Below, piece after piece: positions 6,414 through 13,305 of a stretch of DNA of 19,739 nt. The notes beneath the pieces were generated by a model. That model saw nothing but the letters and a program-made list of their open reading frames with translations, made no database searches and was not told the origin of the DNA. The position numbers and the translations under genes are program-made. The DNA lies in contig DASVZA010000001.1 in the NCBI GenBank assembly GCA_036391875.1, positions 1-19,739 on the forward strand. Direction: 5' to 3'. The stretch comes from Parasulfuritortus sp036391875. Lineage in GTDB: Bacteria; Pseudomonadota; Gammaproteobacteria; Burkholderiales; Thiobacillaceae. The stretch's first letter is position 1; every line of letters starts with the position of its first letter.

Positions 6414-8360
6414 CTAGGCCGGGCGGCGCTTGTGGAAGGTCAGCGGCGCCGCGCCGGGCGGTGCGCTCTTCAATATCTGCTTCTTGATCTTGCCCCGGAC
6501 GTGCATCTCGCAAGCCCGGCAGTCGAAGGTCAGGGTCAGCCGCTCGTTGCCGTTGACCAGCACCATCGGCTCGGCCCGGACCTGGCCCTGGACGCCGGTG
6601 ACGCCCTTGGCCTGCTTCGGGCACAGGCTGAACGAATAGCGCAGGCAGTGCTTGGTGATCATCAGCGACACCTCGCCGGCCACCTCATGGGCCTCGTAGG
6701 CCGCCTCGATCGCCTTCACGCCATGCCGGGCGTAGAACGCGCGGGCCGCCTGGTTGTAGACGTTGGCGAGATAGCTCAGCGCTTCGTCCGGATAGGCTGC
6801 CGGCGGCTCGGCCGCAGCCCGGCGCGGCAGACGAACATAGGCCGCCGCCCGGGCCGCATCGAGCGCCGCCACCGCCTCGCGCCGCAGCCGGTTGGCCAAT
6901 GAAGCCGGCACGAACCAGGGCGCGCCCCAGTCCAGAGTGAGGTCGTCCAGGACGTAATCGGTGCCGCCGAATCGGGCCAGTTGTTCGCGCAGGCCCGGCT
7001 CGGCCTGGTCCGGATTTTTCGCCGGCTGCTTGTCGAATTCGACCCTGGCCTCGCCCCGGACGCCATCCTCATCCTCCAACGCCATCAAGAAACCATCGGC
7101 CGTCTCGGCGAAGCGTGCGCTCACCCCGATCGATCTTTCGGCCGACGGCCGGTTGAGCGCCAGGTCCCAGGCATGGTCGCGGTTGCGGCTGATCGCGATG
7201 CCCGGCTTGAGGCCGGGCAGGTCGGCCATGCGCTCGTTGGGCGTCACCCGCCAGAGCCGGCCGCGCAGCCGTTCGGCGACGTTGGCCTGGATGCCGACCA
7301 CCGCGCGCTTGTGCATGTAGGTCAGGCCATCGCCATTGGCCATGTCGGTCTCCGCCTCCAGTTCGAACCAATCCGGCCCGAGCTTGGTCACGGTGCCGAG
7401 CGGCAGGCCGACGAAGGCCGGGCTGTCGAAGGCGCCGATGTCGGCCTGGCGGCCGTTGGCGAAGTAGTCGGTGGTGCCGCGGTGGAAGGTCTTGTCCGGG
7501 TCGGGCTCGAACAGCAGCCGGGTCCTGCCGCTGGCGGCACGCGCCAGTTCGGGCCGTTCGCTCAGGATCTCGTCGAGCAGCAGGCGATAGTGGCCGGTGA
7601 TGTTCTTGACGTAGGCCGCCTCCTTGTAGCGGCCCTCGATCTTGAAGCTGCGCACGCCGGCGTCGACCAGGGCGCGCAGGTTCGCGCTCTGGTTGTTGTC
7701 CTTGACCGACAGCAGGTGCTTCTCGAAGGCGACCACCCGGCCCTGGCCGTCCTCCAGGGTGTAGGGCAGGCGGCAGGCCTGCGAGCAGTCGCCGCGGTTG
7801 GCGCTGCGCCCGGTCTGGGCGTGGCTGATGTAGCACTGGCCGGAGAAGGCCACGCACAGGGCGCCGTGGATGAAGTGCTCGACCACCACCTCGTCCGGCA
7901 GGGCGGCATGCACGGCGGCGATCTCCGCGATGGAGAGTTCGCGGGCCAGGACGATCTGGGAGAAGCCGACATCGGCCAGGAAGCGGGCCTTTTCCGGAGT
8001 CCGGATGTCGCACTGGGTCGAGGCGTGCAGGTCGATCGGCGGCAGGTCCAGTTCCAGGAGGCCCATGTCCTGCACGATCAGGGCGTCGACCCCGGCGTCG
8101 TACAGTTCGCGCACCAGCCGGCGGGCAGGCTCCAGCTCGTCGTCGTGCAGGATGGTGTTGAGCGTGGCGTAGATGCGTACCCGGTAGCGGTGGGCGAACT
8201 CGACCAGGCCGGCGATCTCGGCGATCGTATTGCCGGCGTTGTGCCGGGCGCCGAACGAGGGGCCGCCGATGTAGACGGCGTCGGCGCCGTGCAGCACGGC
8301 CTCCCGGCCGATGGCGGCGGTCTTGGCGGGGGCGAGGAGTTCCAGGGTGCGGACGGACAT
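6414..8360 (-). CDS. rlhA: 23S rRNA 5-hydroxycytidine C2501 synthase (U32 family, RlhA/YdcP)
   Basis: This 648-residue protein matches the full length and layout of Escherichia coli RlhA (about 650 residues), which hydroxylates C2501 of 23S rRNA in a prephenate- and iron-dependent way. The N-terminal U32 barrel opens LELLAPAKTAAIGREAVLHG and contains DAVYIGGPSFGAR. The diagnostic cysteine pattern C-X6-C-X15-C-X3-C is complete at Cys169, Cys176, Cys192 and Cys196, expected to bind an iron-sulfur cluster. The middle corresponds to the DUF3656 region. A second quartet occurs near the C-terminus: Cys572, Cys580, Cys614 and Cys617. ATG 8360 was chosen because homologous sequence starts there; an upstream in-frame ATG would overlap the kinase gene. 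It lies 28 bp after the histidine kinase stop on the same strand and may be cotranscribed. TrhP and UbiU/UbiV are related but shorter. Confidence 0.9.
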   Translation of the reverse strand: MSVRTLELLAPAKTAAIGREAVLHGADAVYIGGPSFGARHNAGNTIAEIAGLVEFAHRYRVRIYATLNTILHDDELEPARRLVRELYDAGVDALIVQDMGLLELDLPPIDLHASTQCDIRTPEKARFLADVGFSQIVLARELSIAEIAAVHAALPDEVVVEHFIHGALCVAFSGQCYISHAQTGRSANRGDCSQACRLPYTLEDGQGRVVAFEKHLLSVKDNNQSANLRALVDAGVRSFKIEGRYKEAAYVKNITGHYRLLLDEILSERPELARAASGRTRLLFEPDPDKTFHRGTTDYFANGRQADIGAFDSPAFVGLPLGTVTKLGPDWFELEAETDMANGDGLTYMHKRAVVGIQANVAERLRGRLWRVTPNERMADLPGLKPGIAISRNRDHAWDLALNRPSAERSIGVSARFAETADGFLMALEDEDGVRGEARVEFDKQPAKNPDQAEPGLREQLARFGGTDYVLDDLTLDWGAPWFVPASLANRLRREAVAALDAARAAAYVRLPRRAAAEPPAAYPDEALSYLANVYNQAARAFYARHGVKAIEAAYEAHEVAGEVSLMITKHCLRYSFSLCPKQAKGVTGVQGQVRAEPMVLVNGNERLTLTFDCRACEMHVRGKIKKQILKSAPPGAAPLTFHKRRPA

Positions 8361-8388
8361 AGGGGCGCGACTATAGCCGAAGTCGGGG

Positions 8389-9867
8389 TCAGGCGGCATG
8401 GTGCGGGAAGCGCACCACGAAGGCGGTGCCGACGCCGCTCGCCGTGTCCTCGATGGCGATGCCGGCCCGATGCTGCTCGACCACCTCCTGGACGATGGCG
8501 AGCCCCAGGCCGCTGCCGCTCTGGCCCGAGCCGGATACCCGGTAGAAGCGGTCGAACACCCGCCCGCGTTCGGCCGGCGGGATGCCCGGGCCGTCGTCCT
8601 CGACCCGCAGCCAGGCGCCGCGGTCGTAGCCGGTGCGCAGGGTGACGTGGCCGCCGGCCGGCGTGTAGCGGATGGCGTTGTCGAGCAGGTTGTCGATCAG
8701 GTCGCGCAGGGCGTGCTCGTCGCCCAGCACCGGCAGCTGCTGGTTGTCACCCTCGTAGCCGAGATCGATGTCCTTGGCCATGGCCTCGGGCACCCATTGC
8801 CCGGCCGCCTCGCGGGCGATGCGGCGCAGGTCGAGGGTCTGCATCGGGATGCCCTCGCGCGCCGCCGGTTCGTTGCGCGCCAGGGTCAGCAACTGTGTCA
8901 CCAGCCGGCTGCAGCGGCCGGCCGCTTCGCAGATGCCTTCCAGCGCCGTGTGGATCGCCGGCGGCACGTCCAGCTCGCGCTTGGCCAGTTCGGCCTGGGC
9001 GCGCAAGCCGGCGAAAGGCGTGCGCAGCTGGTGCGCGGCGTTGGCCACGAACCGCTTCTGCTGTTCCATCATCGACTTGATGCGGGTAATGAGCAGGTTC
9101 ACCTCCCCGATCAGTGGCCGCACTTCGGCCGGCGCCATGGCCTCGTCGAGCGGGCTGAGGTCGTCGACCCGGCGGCGCGCCACCGCCCGGCGCAGACGCT
9201 CCAGCGGCTCGAAGCCGCGCTTGAGGCCGATCCAGACCGCGACGCCGGCGATCAGGATGAAGATGAATTGCGGGATGACGATGTTGGCCAGGATGCTGCG
9301 GCCGAGCAGCAGGCGCTCCTCGACCGGCTCGGCCAGCATCAACACGTAGTCGGCACCGGGCATCCGGTGCCGGGTATGGAAGCGCAAGCTGAGCAGGCGG
9401 ACCTTCTGCCCGGTCAGGATGCTGTCCCGCAGCTGCGGTCCGCTCGCCGACCAGTCACTCGGGCGCGGCCGGGGCAATGCGGCATTGCCCAGCAGCCGGG
9501 TCCCGCCGGCGTCGAACAAGGCGTAGCGCAGGTTGCCGAAATCGTCCGGCATCAACTCGGCACCGTCCGACGCCTCCCCGGTCGCGGGCTGGTCGAAGCG
9601 GCTGGCGATCAACCGGGCACGTTCGACCAGGACCAGGTCGTAGGGCTGGTTGGAGAGCTTGAGCGCGGCGATGTAGCCGGTGACGGTGGAGAACAGCAGC
9701 AACAGGTAAAGCGGGGTGAACAACCAGTTCACCAACTGGTCGCGCAGCGACAGGATGTCGTCCTCGTCGTGGGCCTGTTTCTGATATCGCGTCCGCGCAC
9801 CGTTTGCGCCCGTCGCCGCAAGCGGGGGCGACGCAGCCTGCCGTTCGCCCGAAGTAACGCGGGGCAT
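8389..9867 (-). CDS. Sensor histidine kinase, TctE/QseC type
   Basis: This 492-residue membrane kinase phosphorylates the response regulator encoded just upstream. A polar N-terminus of about 45 residues precedes transmembrane helix 1 (about 47-67). A periplasmic domain of roughly 125 residues resembles the 2CSK_N sensor domain of TctE-like kinases. Helix 2 lies at about 192-214 and is followed by a HAMP-like linker. The H-box FVANAAHQLRTPFAGL contains phosphoacceptor His279; Phe replaces the usual Leu after TP. The N-box is DLIDNLLDNAIRYTP, the G1 box VEDDGPGIP and the G2 box GSGLGLAIV. I placed the start at ATG 9867 because GAGGAG lies 7 bp upstream and the regulator gene ends only 14 bp before. 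A longer in-frame extension lies under the regulator gene and is spurious. No tctCBA genes are nearby, so the signal is probably not tricarboxylate. Confidence 0.92.
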   Translation of the reverse strand: MPRVTSGERQAASPPLAATGANGARTRYQKQAHDEDDILSLRDQLVNWLFTPLYLLLLFSTVTGYIAALKLSNQPYDLVLVERARLIASRFDQPATGEASDGAELMPDDFGNLRYALFDAGGTRLLGNAALPRPRPSDWSASGPQLRDSILTGQKVRLLSLRFHTRHRMPGADYVLMLAEPVEERLLLGRSILANIVIPQFIFILIAGVAVWIGLKRGFEPLERLRRAVARRRVDDLSPLDEAMAPAEVRPLIGEVNLLITRIKSMMEQQKRFVANAAHQLRTPFAGLRAQAELAKRELDVPPAIHTALEGICEAAGRCSRLVTQLLTLARNEPAAREGIPMQTLDLRRIAREAAGQWVPEAMAKDIDLGYEGDNQQLPVLGDEHALRDLIDNLLDNAIRYTPAGGHVTLRTGYDRGAWLRVEDDGPGIPPAERGRVFDRFYRVSGSGQSGSGLGLAIVQEVVEQHRAGIAIEDTASGVGTAFVVRFPHHAA

Positions 9868-9881
9868 CGGCCGCTCCTCGC

Positions 9882-10547
9882 TCACGCCTTGTCCATCAGA
9901 TAGCCCAGGCCGCGCACGGTGCGGATCCGGACGCCGCCCGACTCCAGCTTCTTGCGCAGGCGGTGCATGTAGACCTCGATGGCATTGGGCGTGACCTCCT
10001 CGCTCCAGGCGCACAGGCTTTCGATCAGTTGCTCCTTGCTGACCACCTTGCCCTGCCGGAACAGCAGCGTCTCGAGCACGGCCAATTCGCGCGCCGACAA
10101 TTCGACCGGCTCGCCGGCCAGCGTCACCCGGCGGCCGACGCTGTCGAATTCCAGCGTGCCGCAATTCAGCGTCGTGCCGCCGCCGCCCTGGCCCCGCCTG
10201 AGCAGGGCGCGCACCCGCGCCTCCAGCTCGGCGAGCGAGAAGGGCTTGGTCAGGTAGTCGTCGGCGCCGAGGTCGAGGCCCAGCACCCGGTCATGCACCG
10301 TGTCGCGTGCGGTCAGGATGATCACCGGCATGGCCTTTCTGGCTGCCCGCACCTGGCGCAGCACCATGAGGCCGTCCAGGCGAGGCAGGTTGAGGTCGAG
10401 GATGGCCAGGTCGTAACAGCCGTCGAGCAGCATGGCGAGCGCCCGCTCGCCGTCCGCGACGTGGTCGGCGGCGTAGCCGGCCGCGGCCATGGCCCGGATC
10501 AGGCTGTCGGCGAGGACTTCGTCGTCTTCAACGATGAGGATGCGCAT
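9882..10547 (-). CDS. OmpR/PhoB-family response regulator, TctD/QseB type
   Basis: This 221-residue regulator has an intact receiver domain: acidic pair Asp8/Asp9, phosphoacceptor Asp51 in LAILDLNLPRLDG, Thr79 and Lys101 (YLTKPFS). A winged helix DNA-binding domain follows from about 125 to the end, with the recognition region EVTPNAIEVYMHRLRKKL and the wing IRTVRGLGYLM. It is the first gene of the pair, with the kinase 14 bp downstream. It diverges from the CBS/DUF294 gene, and the 139-bp shared gap holds two inverted repeats and one CTTACA half-site on its own strand. The same half-site occurs in tandem before the second symporter operon, so it may autoregulate and control carboxylate uptake. 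That link is an inference. Confidence 0.93.
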   Translation of the reverse strand: MRILIVEDDEVLADSLIRAMAAAGYAADHVADGERALAMLLDGCYDLAILDLNLPRLDGLMVLRQVRAARKAMPVIILTARDTVHDRVLGLDLGADDYLTKPFSLAELEARVRALLRRGQGGGGTTLNCGTLEFDSVGRRVTLAGEPVELSARELAVLETLLFRQGKVVSKEQLIESLCAWSEEVTPNAIEVYMHRLRKKLESGGVRIRTVRGLGYLMDKA

Positions 10548-10608
10548 TTGGAGCCTATCTCGGTGCGGAACACGCCCCGCGCCGCTTGCCCGTCGAAACA
10601 GGGTCTTG

Positions 10609-10632
10609 GCGTCAGGATGCTGTAAGTGACGC
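10609..10632. promoter_or_regulatory. Inverted repeat GCGTCA-N12-TGACGC upstream of response regulator and DUF294 gene
   Basis: Perfect 6-bp arms (GCGTCA at 10609-10614, TGACGC at 10627-10632) enclose a 12-bp spacer that contains TGTAAG (10621-10626). It lies centrally in the divergent gap and could be a regulator site. Binding protein is unknown. Confidence 0.3.
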
Positions 10633-10636
10633 TTAA

Positions 10637-10657
10637 TAGCATGAAACGATTATGCTA
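10637..10657. promoter_or_regulatory. Inverted repeat TAGCAT-N9-ATGCTA overlapping the -10 of the CBS/DUF294 gene
   Basis: Perfect 6-bp arms at 10637-10642 and 10652-10657 are separated by GAAACGATT. The right arm overlaps TATGCT (10651-10656), the best -10 candidate for the rightward gene starting at 10687. A protein bound here would block that promoter. No good -35 is present at the normal spacing. Confidence 0.35.
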
Positions 10658-10686
10658 GGAATCCGGTTCGACTGCCTGCTCCACTT

Positions 10687-12582
10687 ATGACCACGCCCTA
10701 CGCCCTGCTCGCCGCCACCCTCGACCAGCTCACCCGCTACGCCCCCTTCGACCGGATGGAGCGCGACCATCTGGTCTGGATGACCGAACGGCTCAAGGTC
10801 GGCTACTACGCCAAGGACGAGGTCGTGCTGGCGCCGACCGAGGCGCCGGTGGACACCTTCTACATCATCAAGCAGGGCGTCATCCTGGGCGAGCAGGATG
10901 TGGCCAGGGCGCAGGAGAACACGGCCTGGCTGGAATTGCACGAAGGCGAGTGTTTCCCGCTCGGCGCCCTGCTCTCCAAGCGTTCCGTGACCAGCACCTA
11001 CCGCGCCGGCAGCGACACCTTCTGCTACGAGCTGGCGGCCGACGATTTCCGCAGCCTGACCCGGATGAGTCCCGCCTTCCTCGACTTCTGCACCCGACGC
11101 ATCGCCAACCTGCTGGAGCAGTCGAAGCAGGTGATCCAGGCCCAGTACGCCAAGTCGTCCTCCGACCAGCAGTCGATGTCGAGCACCCTAGCCAGCCTCA
11201 TCCGGCGCGAGCCGATCACCTGCGCGCCCGATACGCCGCTGCGCGAGGTGCTGGCGATCATGCACCGGAACGGCATCGGCTCCATGGTAGCGGTCGACGA
11301 CGAACGCCGGCCGGCCGGCATCTTCACCCTGCACGACGTGCTCTCCCGCGTCGCCCTGCCCGGCCTCGACCTGTCCCGGCCCCTGGCCGAGGCGATGACG
11401 CCCGACCCCTGCACCATGCCGCCCCATGCCTTGGCCTACGAAGCCGCGCTGATGATGGCGAAGCACGGCTTCCGCCATATCCTGGTGGCCGAGAACGGCC
11501 GGCTGCGGGGCCTGGTCTCGGAAAAGGATCTGTTCTCGCTGCAGCGGGTCGGCCTGCGCCAGATCAGCGGCACGATCCGCAACGCCGAGCACCTCGACAC
11601 GCTCAGGCAGTCCGCCCAGGACATCCGCCAGCTGGCCCACAACATGATGGCGCAGGGCGTCGCCGCCGAGCAGCTGACCCAGATCATCTCGACCCTGAAC
11701 GACCTGCTCACCCGGCGCATCCTGGAACTGGAGCTGCGCGCCGACCCGGCGCGCGACATCGAGTTCTGCTGGCTGGCGCTCGGCTCGGAAGGCCGGGTCG
11801 AGCAGACCCTGAACACCGACCAGGACAACGGCCTCGTCTTCGCCGTGCCGGAGGGCCGCAGCGCCGACGAGGTGCGTGCCGTCCTGCTGCCCTTCGCCGG
11901 GCGCATCAACCGGGCCCTGGCCGAGTGCGGCTTCCCGCTCTGCGGCGGCGAAGTGATGGCCTCGAACCCGAAATGGTGCCTGGCGCTCGACGAATGGCAG
12001 GCCACCTTCGCCGACTGGATCGACCGCGGCGATCCCACCGCCCTGCTCTACAGCACCATCTTCTTCGATTTCCGCCCGCTGTTCGGCGCCGAACACCTCG
12101 CCGCCGAACTGCGCGAATGGCTCGCCGACGCAGCCCGCAAGAACGCCCGCTTCCTCTACCAGATGGCCGCCAACGCCTTGCGCAACGAACCGCCGCTCGG
12201 CCTGGTGCGCGACTTCGTCACCCAGGACGGCAACACCCTCGACCTGAAGCTGAATGGCCTCACCCCCTTCGTCGACGCGGCGCGCATCTACGCCCTCGCC
12301 TCGGGCGGCGTGCAGACCAACACGGTCGGCCGGCTGCGTGAACTGGTCGCCAACGACCAGCTGCGCAGCGAGGACGCCGAGGCCTGGATCGAGGCCTTCC
12401 TCTACATCCAGATGCTGCGCCTGCGCCAGCACCATGCCCAGTGCGAGCAAGGTGCCGAACTGACCAACCGGCTCGACCCCGACACGCTCAACAATCTCGA
12501 CCGGCGCATCCTCAAGGAGGCCTTCCGCCAGGCGCGCAAGCTGCAGACCAAGCTCGGCCTCGACTACCGGCTGCGGACATGA
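10687..12582 (+). CDS. cNMP-binding/CBS/DUF294 nucleotidyltransferase-like signalling protein
   Basis: This 631-residue cytosolic protein combines four modules. They are a cyclic-nucleotide-binding-like barrel (about 15-140), a pair of CBS domains (about 172-225 and 233-290), a DUF294 nucleotidyltransferase domain (about 305-445) and a helical DUF294 C-terminal domain (about 480-625). The nucleotidyltransferase signature is intact: GSEGR at 366-370 followed by TDQDNG with Asp378 and Asp380, as in GlnD-type enzymes. CBS pairs usually bind adenine nucleotides. The cyclic-nucleotide pocket is not clearly canonical. Such genes typically sit beside acetate or sodium:solute symporters and a DnaQ-like exonuclease, as here. 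The likely role is post-translational control of transport or acetate metabolism, but no reaction is established. No strong ribosome binding site precedes the ATG. Confidence 0.88.
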   Translation: MTTPYALLAATLDQLTRYAPFDRMERDHLVWMTERLKVGYYAKDEVVLAPTEAPVDTFYIIKQGVILGEQDVARAQENTAWLELHEGECFPLGALLSKRSVTSTYRAGSDTFCYELAADDFRSLTRMSPAFLDFCTRRIANLLEQSKQVIQAQYAKSSSDQQSMSSTLASLIRREPITCAPDTPLREVLAIMHRNGIGSMVAVDDERRPAGIFTLHDVLSRVALPGLDLSRPLAEAMTPDPCTMPPHALAYEAALMMAKHGFRHILVAENGRLRGLVSEKDLFSLQRVGLRQISGTIRNAEHLDTLRQSAQDIRQLAHNMMAQGVAAEQLTQIISTLNDLLTRRILELELRADPARDIEFCWLALGSEGRVEQTLNTDQDNGLVFAVPEGRSADEVRAVLLPFAGRINRALAECGFPLCGGEVMASNPKWCLALDEWQATFADWIDRGDPTALLYSTIFFDFRPLFGAEHLAAELREWLADAARKNARFLYQMAANALRNEPPLGLVRDFVTQDGNTLDLKLNGLTPFVDAARIYALASGGVQTNTVGRLRELVANDQLRSEDAEAWIEAFLYIQMLRLRQHHAQCEQGAELTNRLDPDTLNNLDRRILKEAFRQARKLQTKLGLDYRLRT

Positions 12583-13283
12583 ACTGGCTGACCCGCCTGT
12601 TCGGCCGCGGCCCGAACCTGACCCCGGCGCAGAAGCAGCGGCTCGACGCCTGGCGGCGCCGGCCCGAGGTCGATCCAAAGGTGCCGTTCGAGCGCAGCCG
12701 CTATGTCGTCGTCGATGTCGAGACCAGCGGCCTCAATCTGGCCAAGGACAGGCTGATCGCGATCGGCGCCATCGCCGTGGTCGGCGGCCGCATCGCGCTG
12801 GACGACAGCCTGGACATCGTGCTCCAGCAGGCCGAGCCCAGCACCAAGGAAAACGTCCTCATCCACGGCATCGGCCACGGCGCGCAGCGCGCCGGCGTGC
12901 CGCCCGCAGAGGCCATGCTCGCCTTCCTGGAATACCTCGGCAAATCGCCGCTGGTGGCCTACCACGTCGCCTTCGACCGGACCATGATCGGCCGCGCGCT
13001 GGACGGCCACCTCGACATCGGCTGCCGCCAGCGCTGGGTCGACCTCGCCTACCTGGCGCCGGCGCTGTATCCGGATCTGGCGAACCGCTACCGCGCCCTC
13101 GACGACTGGACCAGGCACTTCGCCATCGGCAACTACGCCCGGCACAGCGCGCTGGCCGACGCCCTGGCAACCGCCGAACTGCTGCTCGCGCTGCGGCCGC
13201 GGCTGAAGGAACGCCGGGCGGAATCCTTCCGCGGCATGGAACTGCTGGAGCGGGAGCGACGCATGCGGGCCGGGGCCTATTGA
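12579..13283 (+). CDS. DEDDh-family 3'-5' exonuclease (DnaQ/epsilon-like)
   Basis: This 234-residue protein has the DnaQ-type exonuclease fold from about residue 40 to 205. The motifs are complete: ExoI VVVDVETSG with Asp46 and Glu48, ExoII YHVAFDR with Asp133, and ExoIII RHSALADA with His189 and Asp194, the DEDDh arrangement. A basic N-terminus of about 35 residues and a charged C-terminal helix flank the core. The ATG overlaps the stop of the CBS/DUF294 gene by 4 bp (ATGA), so the two are translationally coupled. It is too divergent in context to be the replicative epsilon subunit. Exonucleases of this group repeatedly accompany DUF294 genes, and the physiological substrate is unknown. It converges on kup, with 19 bp between stops. 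Confidence 0.9.
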   Translation: MNWLTRLFGRGPNLTPAQKQRLDAWRRRPEVDPKVPFERSRYVVVDVETSGLNLAKDRLIAIGAIAVVGGRIALDDSLDIVLQQAEPSTKENVLIHGIGHGAQRAGVPPAEAMLAFLEYLGKSPLVAYHVAFDRTMIGRALDGHLDIGCRQRWVDLAYLAPALYPDLANRYRALDDWTRHFAIGNYARHSALADALATAELLLALRPRLKERRAESFRGMELLERERRMRAGAY

Positions 13284-13305
13284 GCGGCCATGGCCCGATC
13301 GCTCA
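13281..13305. other. Inverted repeat joining the stop codons of two convergent genes
   Basis: TGAGCG (13281-13286) and CGCTCA (13300-13305) are perfect inverted arms, and each begins or ends with a TGA stop: that of the exonuclease gene on one strand and of kup on the other. Between them lies a 10-bp palindrome, GGCCATGGCC (13286-13295). No T-run follows on either side, so a factor-independent terminator is not well supported. Confidence 0.35.

Noticed and set aside
8367..8398. A separate rlhA promoter with TATAGT
   Set aside because: The matching -35 (TGCCGC) is poor and the leader would be almost absent, so I did not list it.
8389..10164. A longer start for the histidine kinase at 10164
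   Set aside because: The extra 99 residues lie under the response regulator in another frame and are Arg/Gly/Pro-rich. ATG 9867 has a strong GAGGAG.
8389..10547. Assignment of the two-component pair as TctDE for tricarboxylate uptake
   Set aside because: The family resemblance is real, but no tctCBA genes are present and the neighbourhood points to acetate-type symporters.
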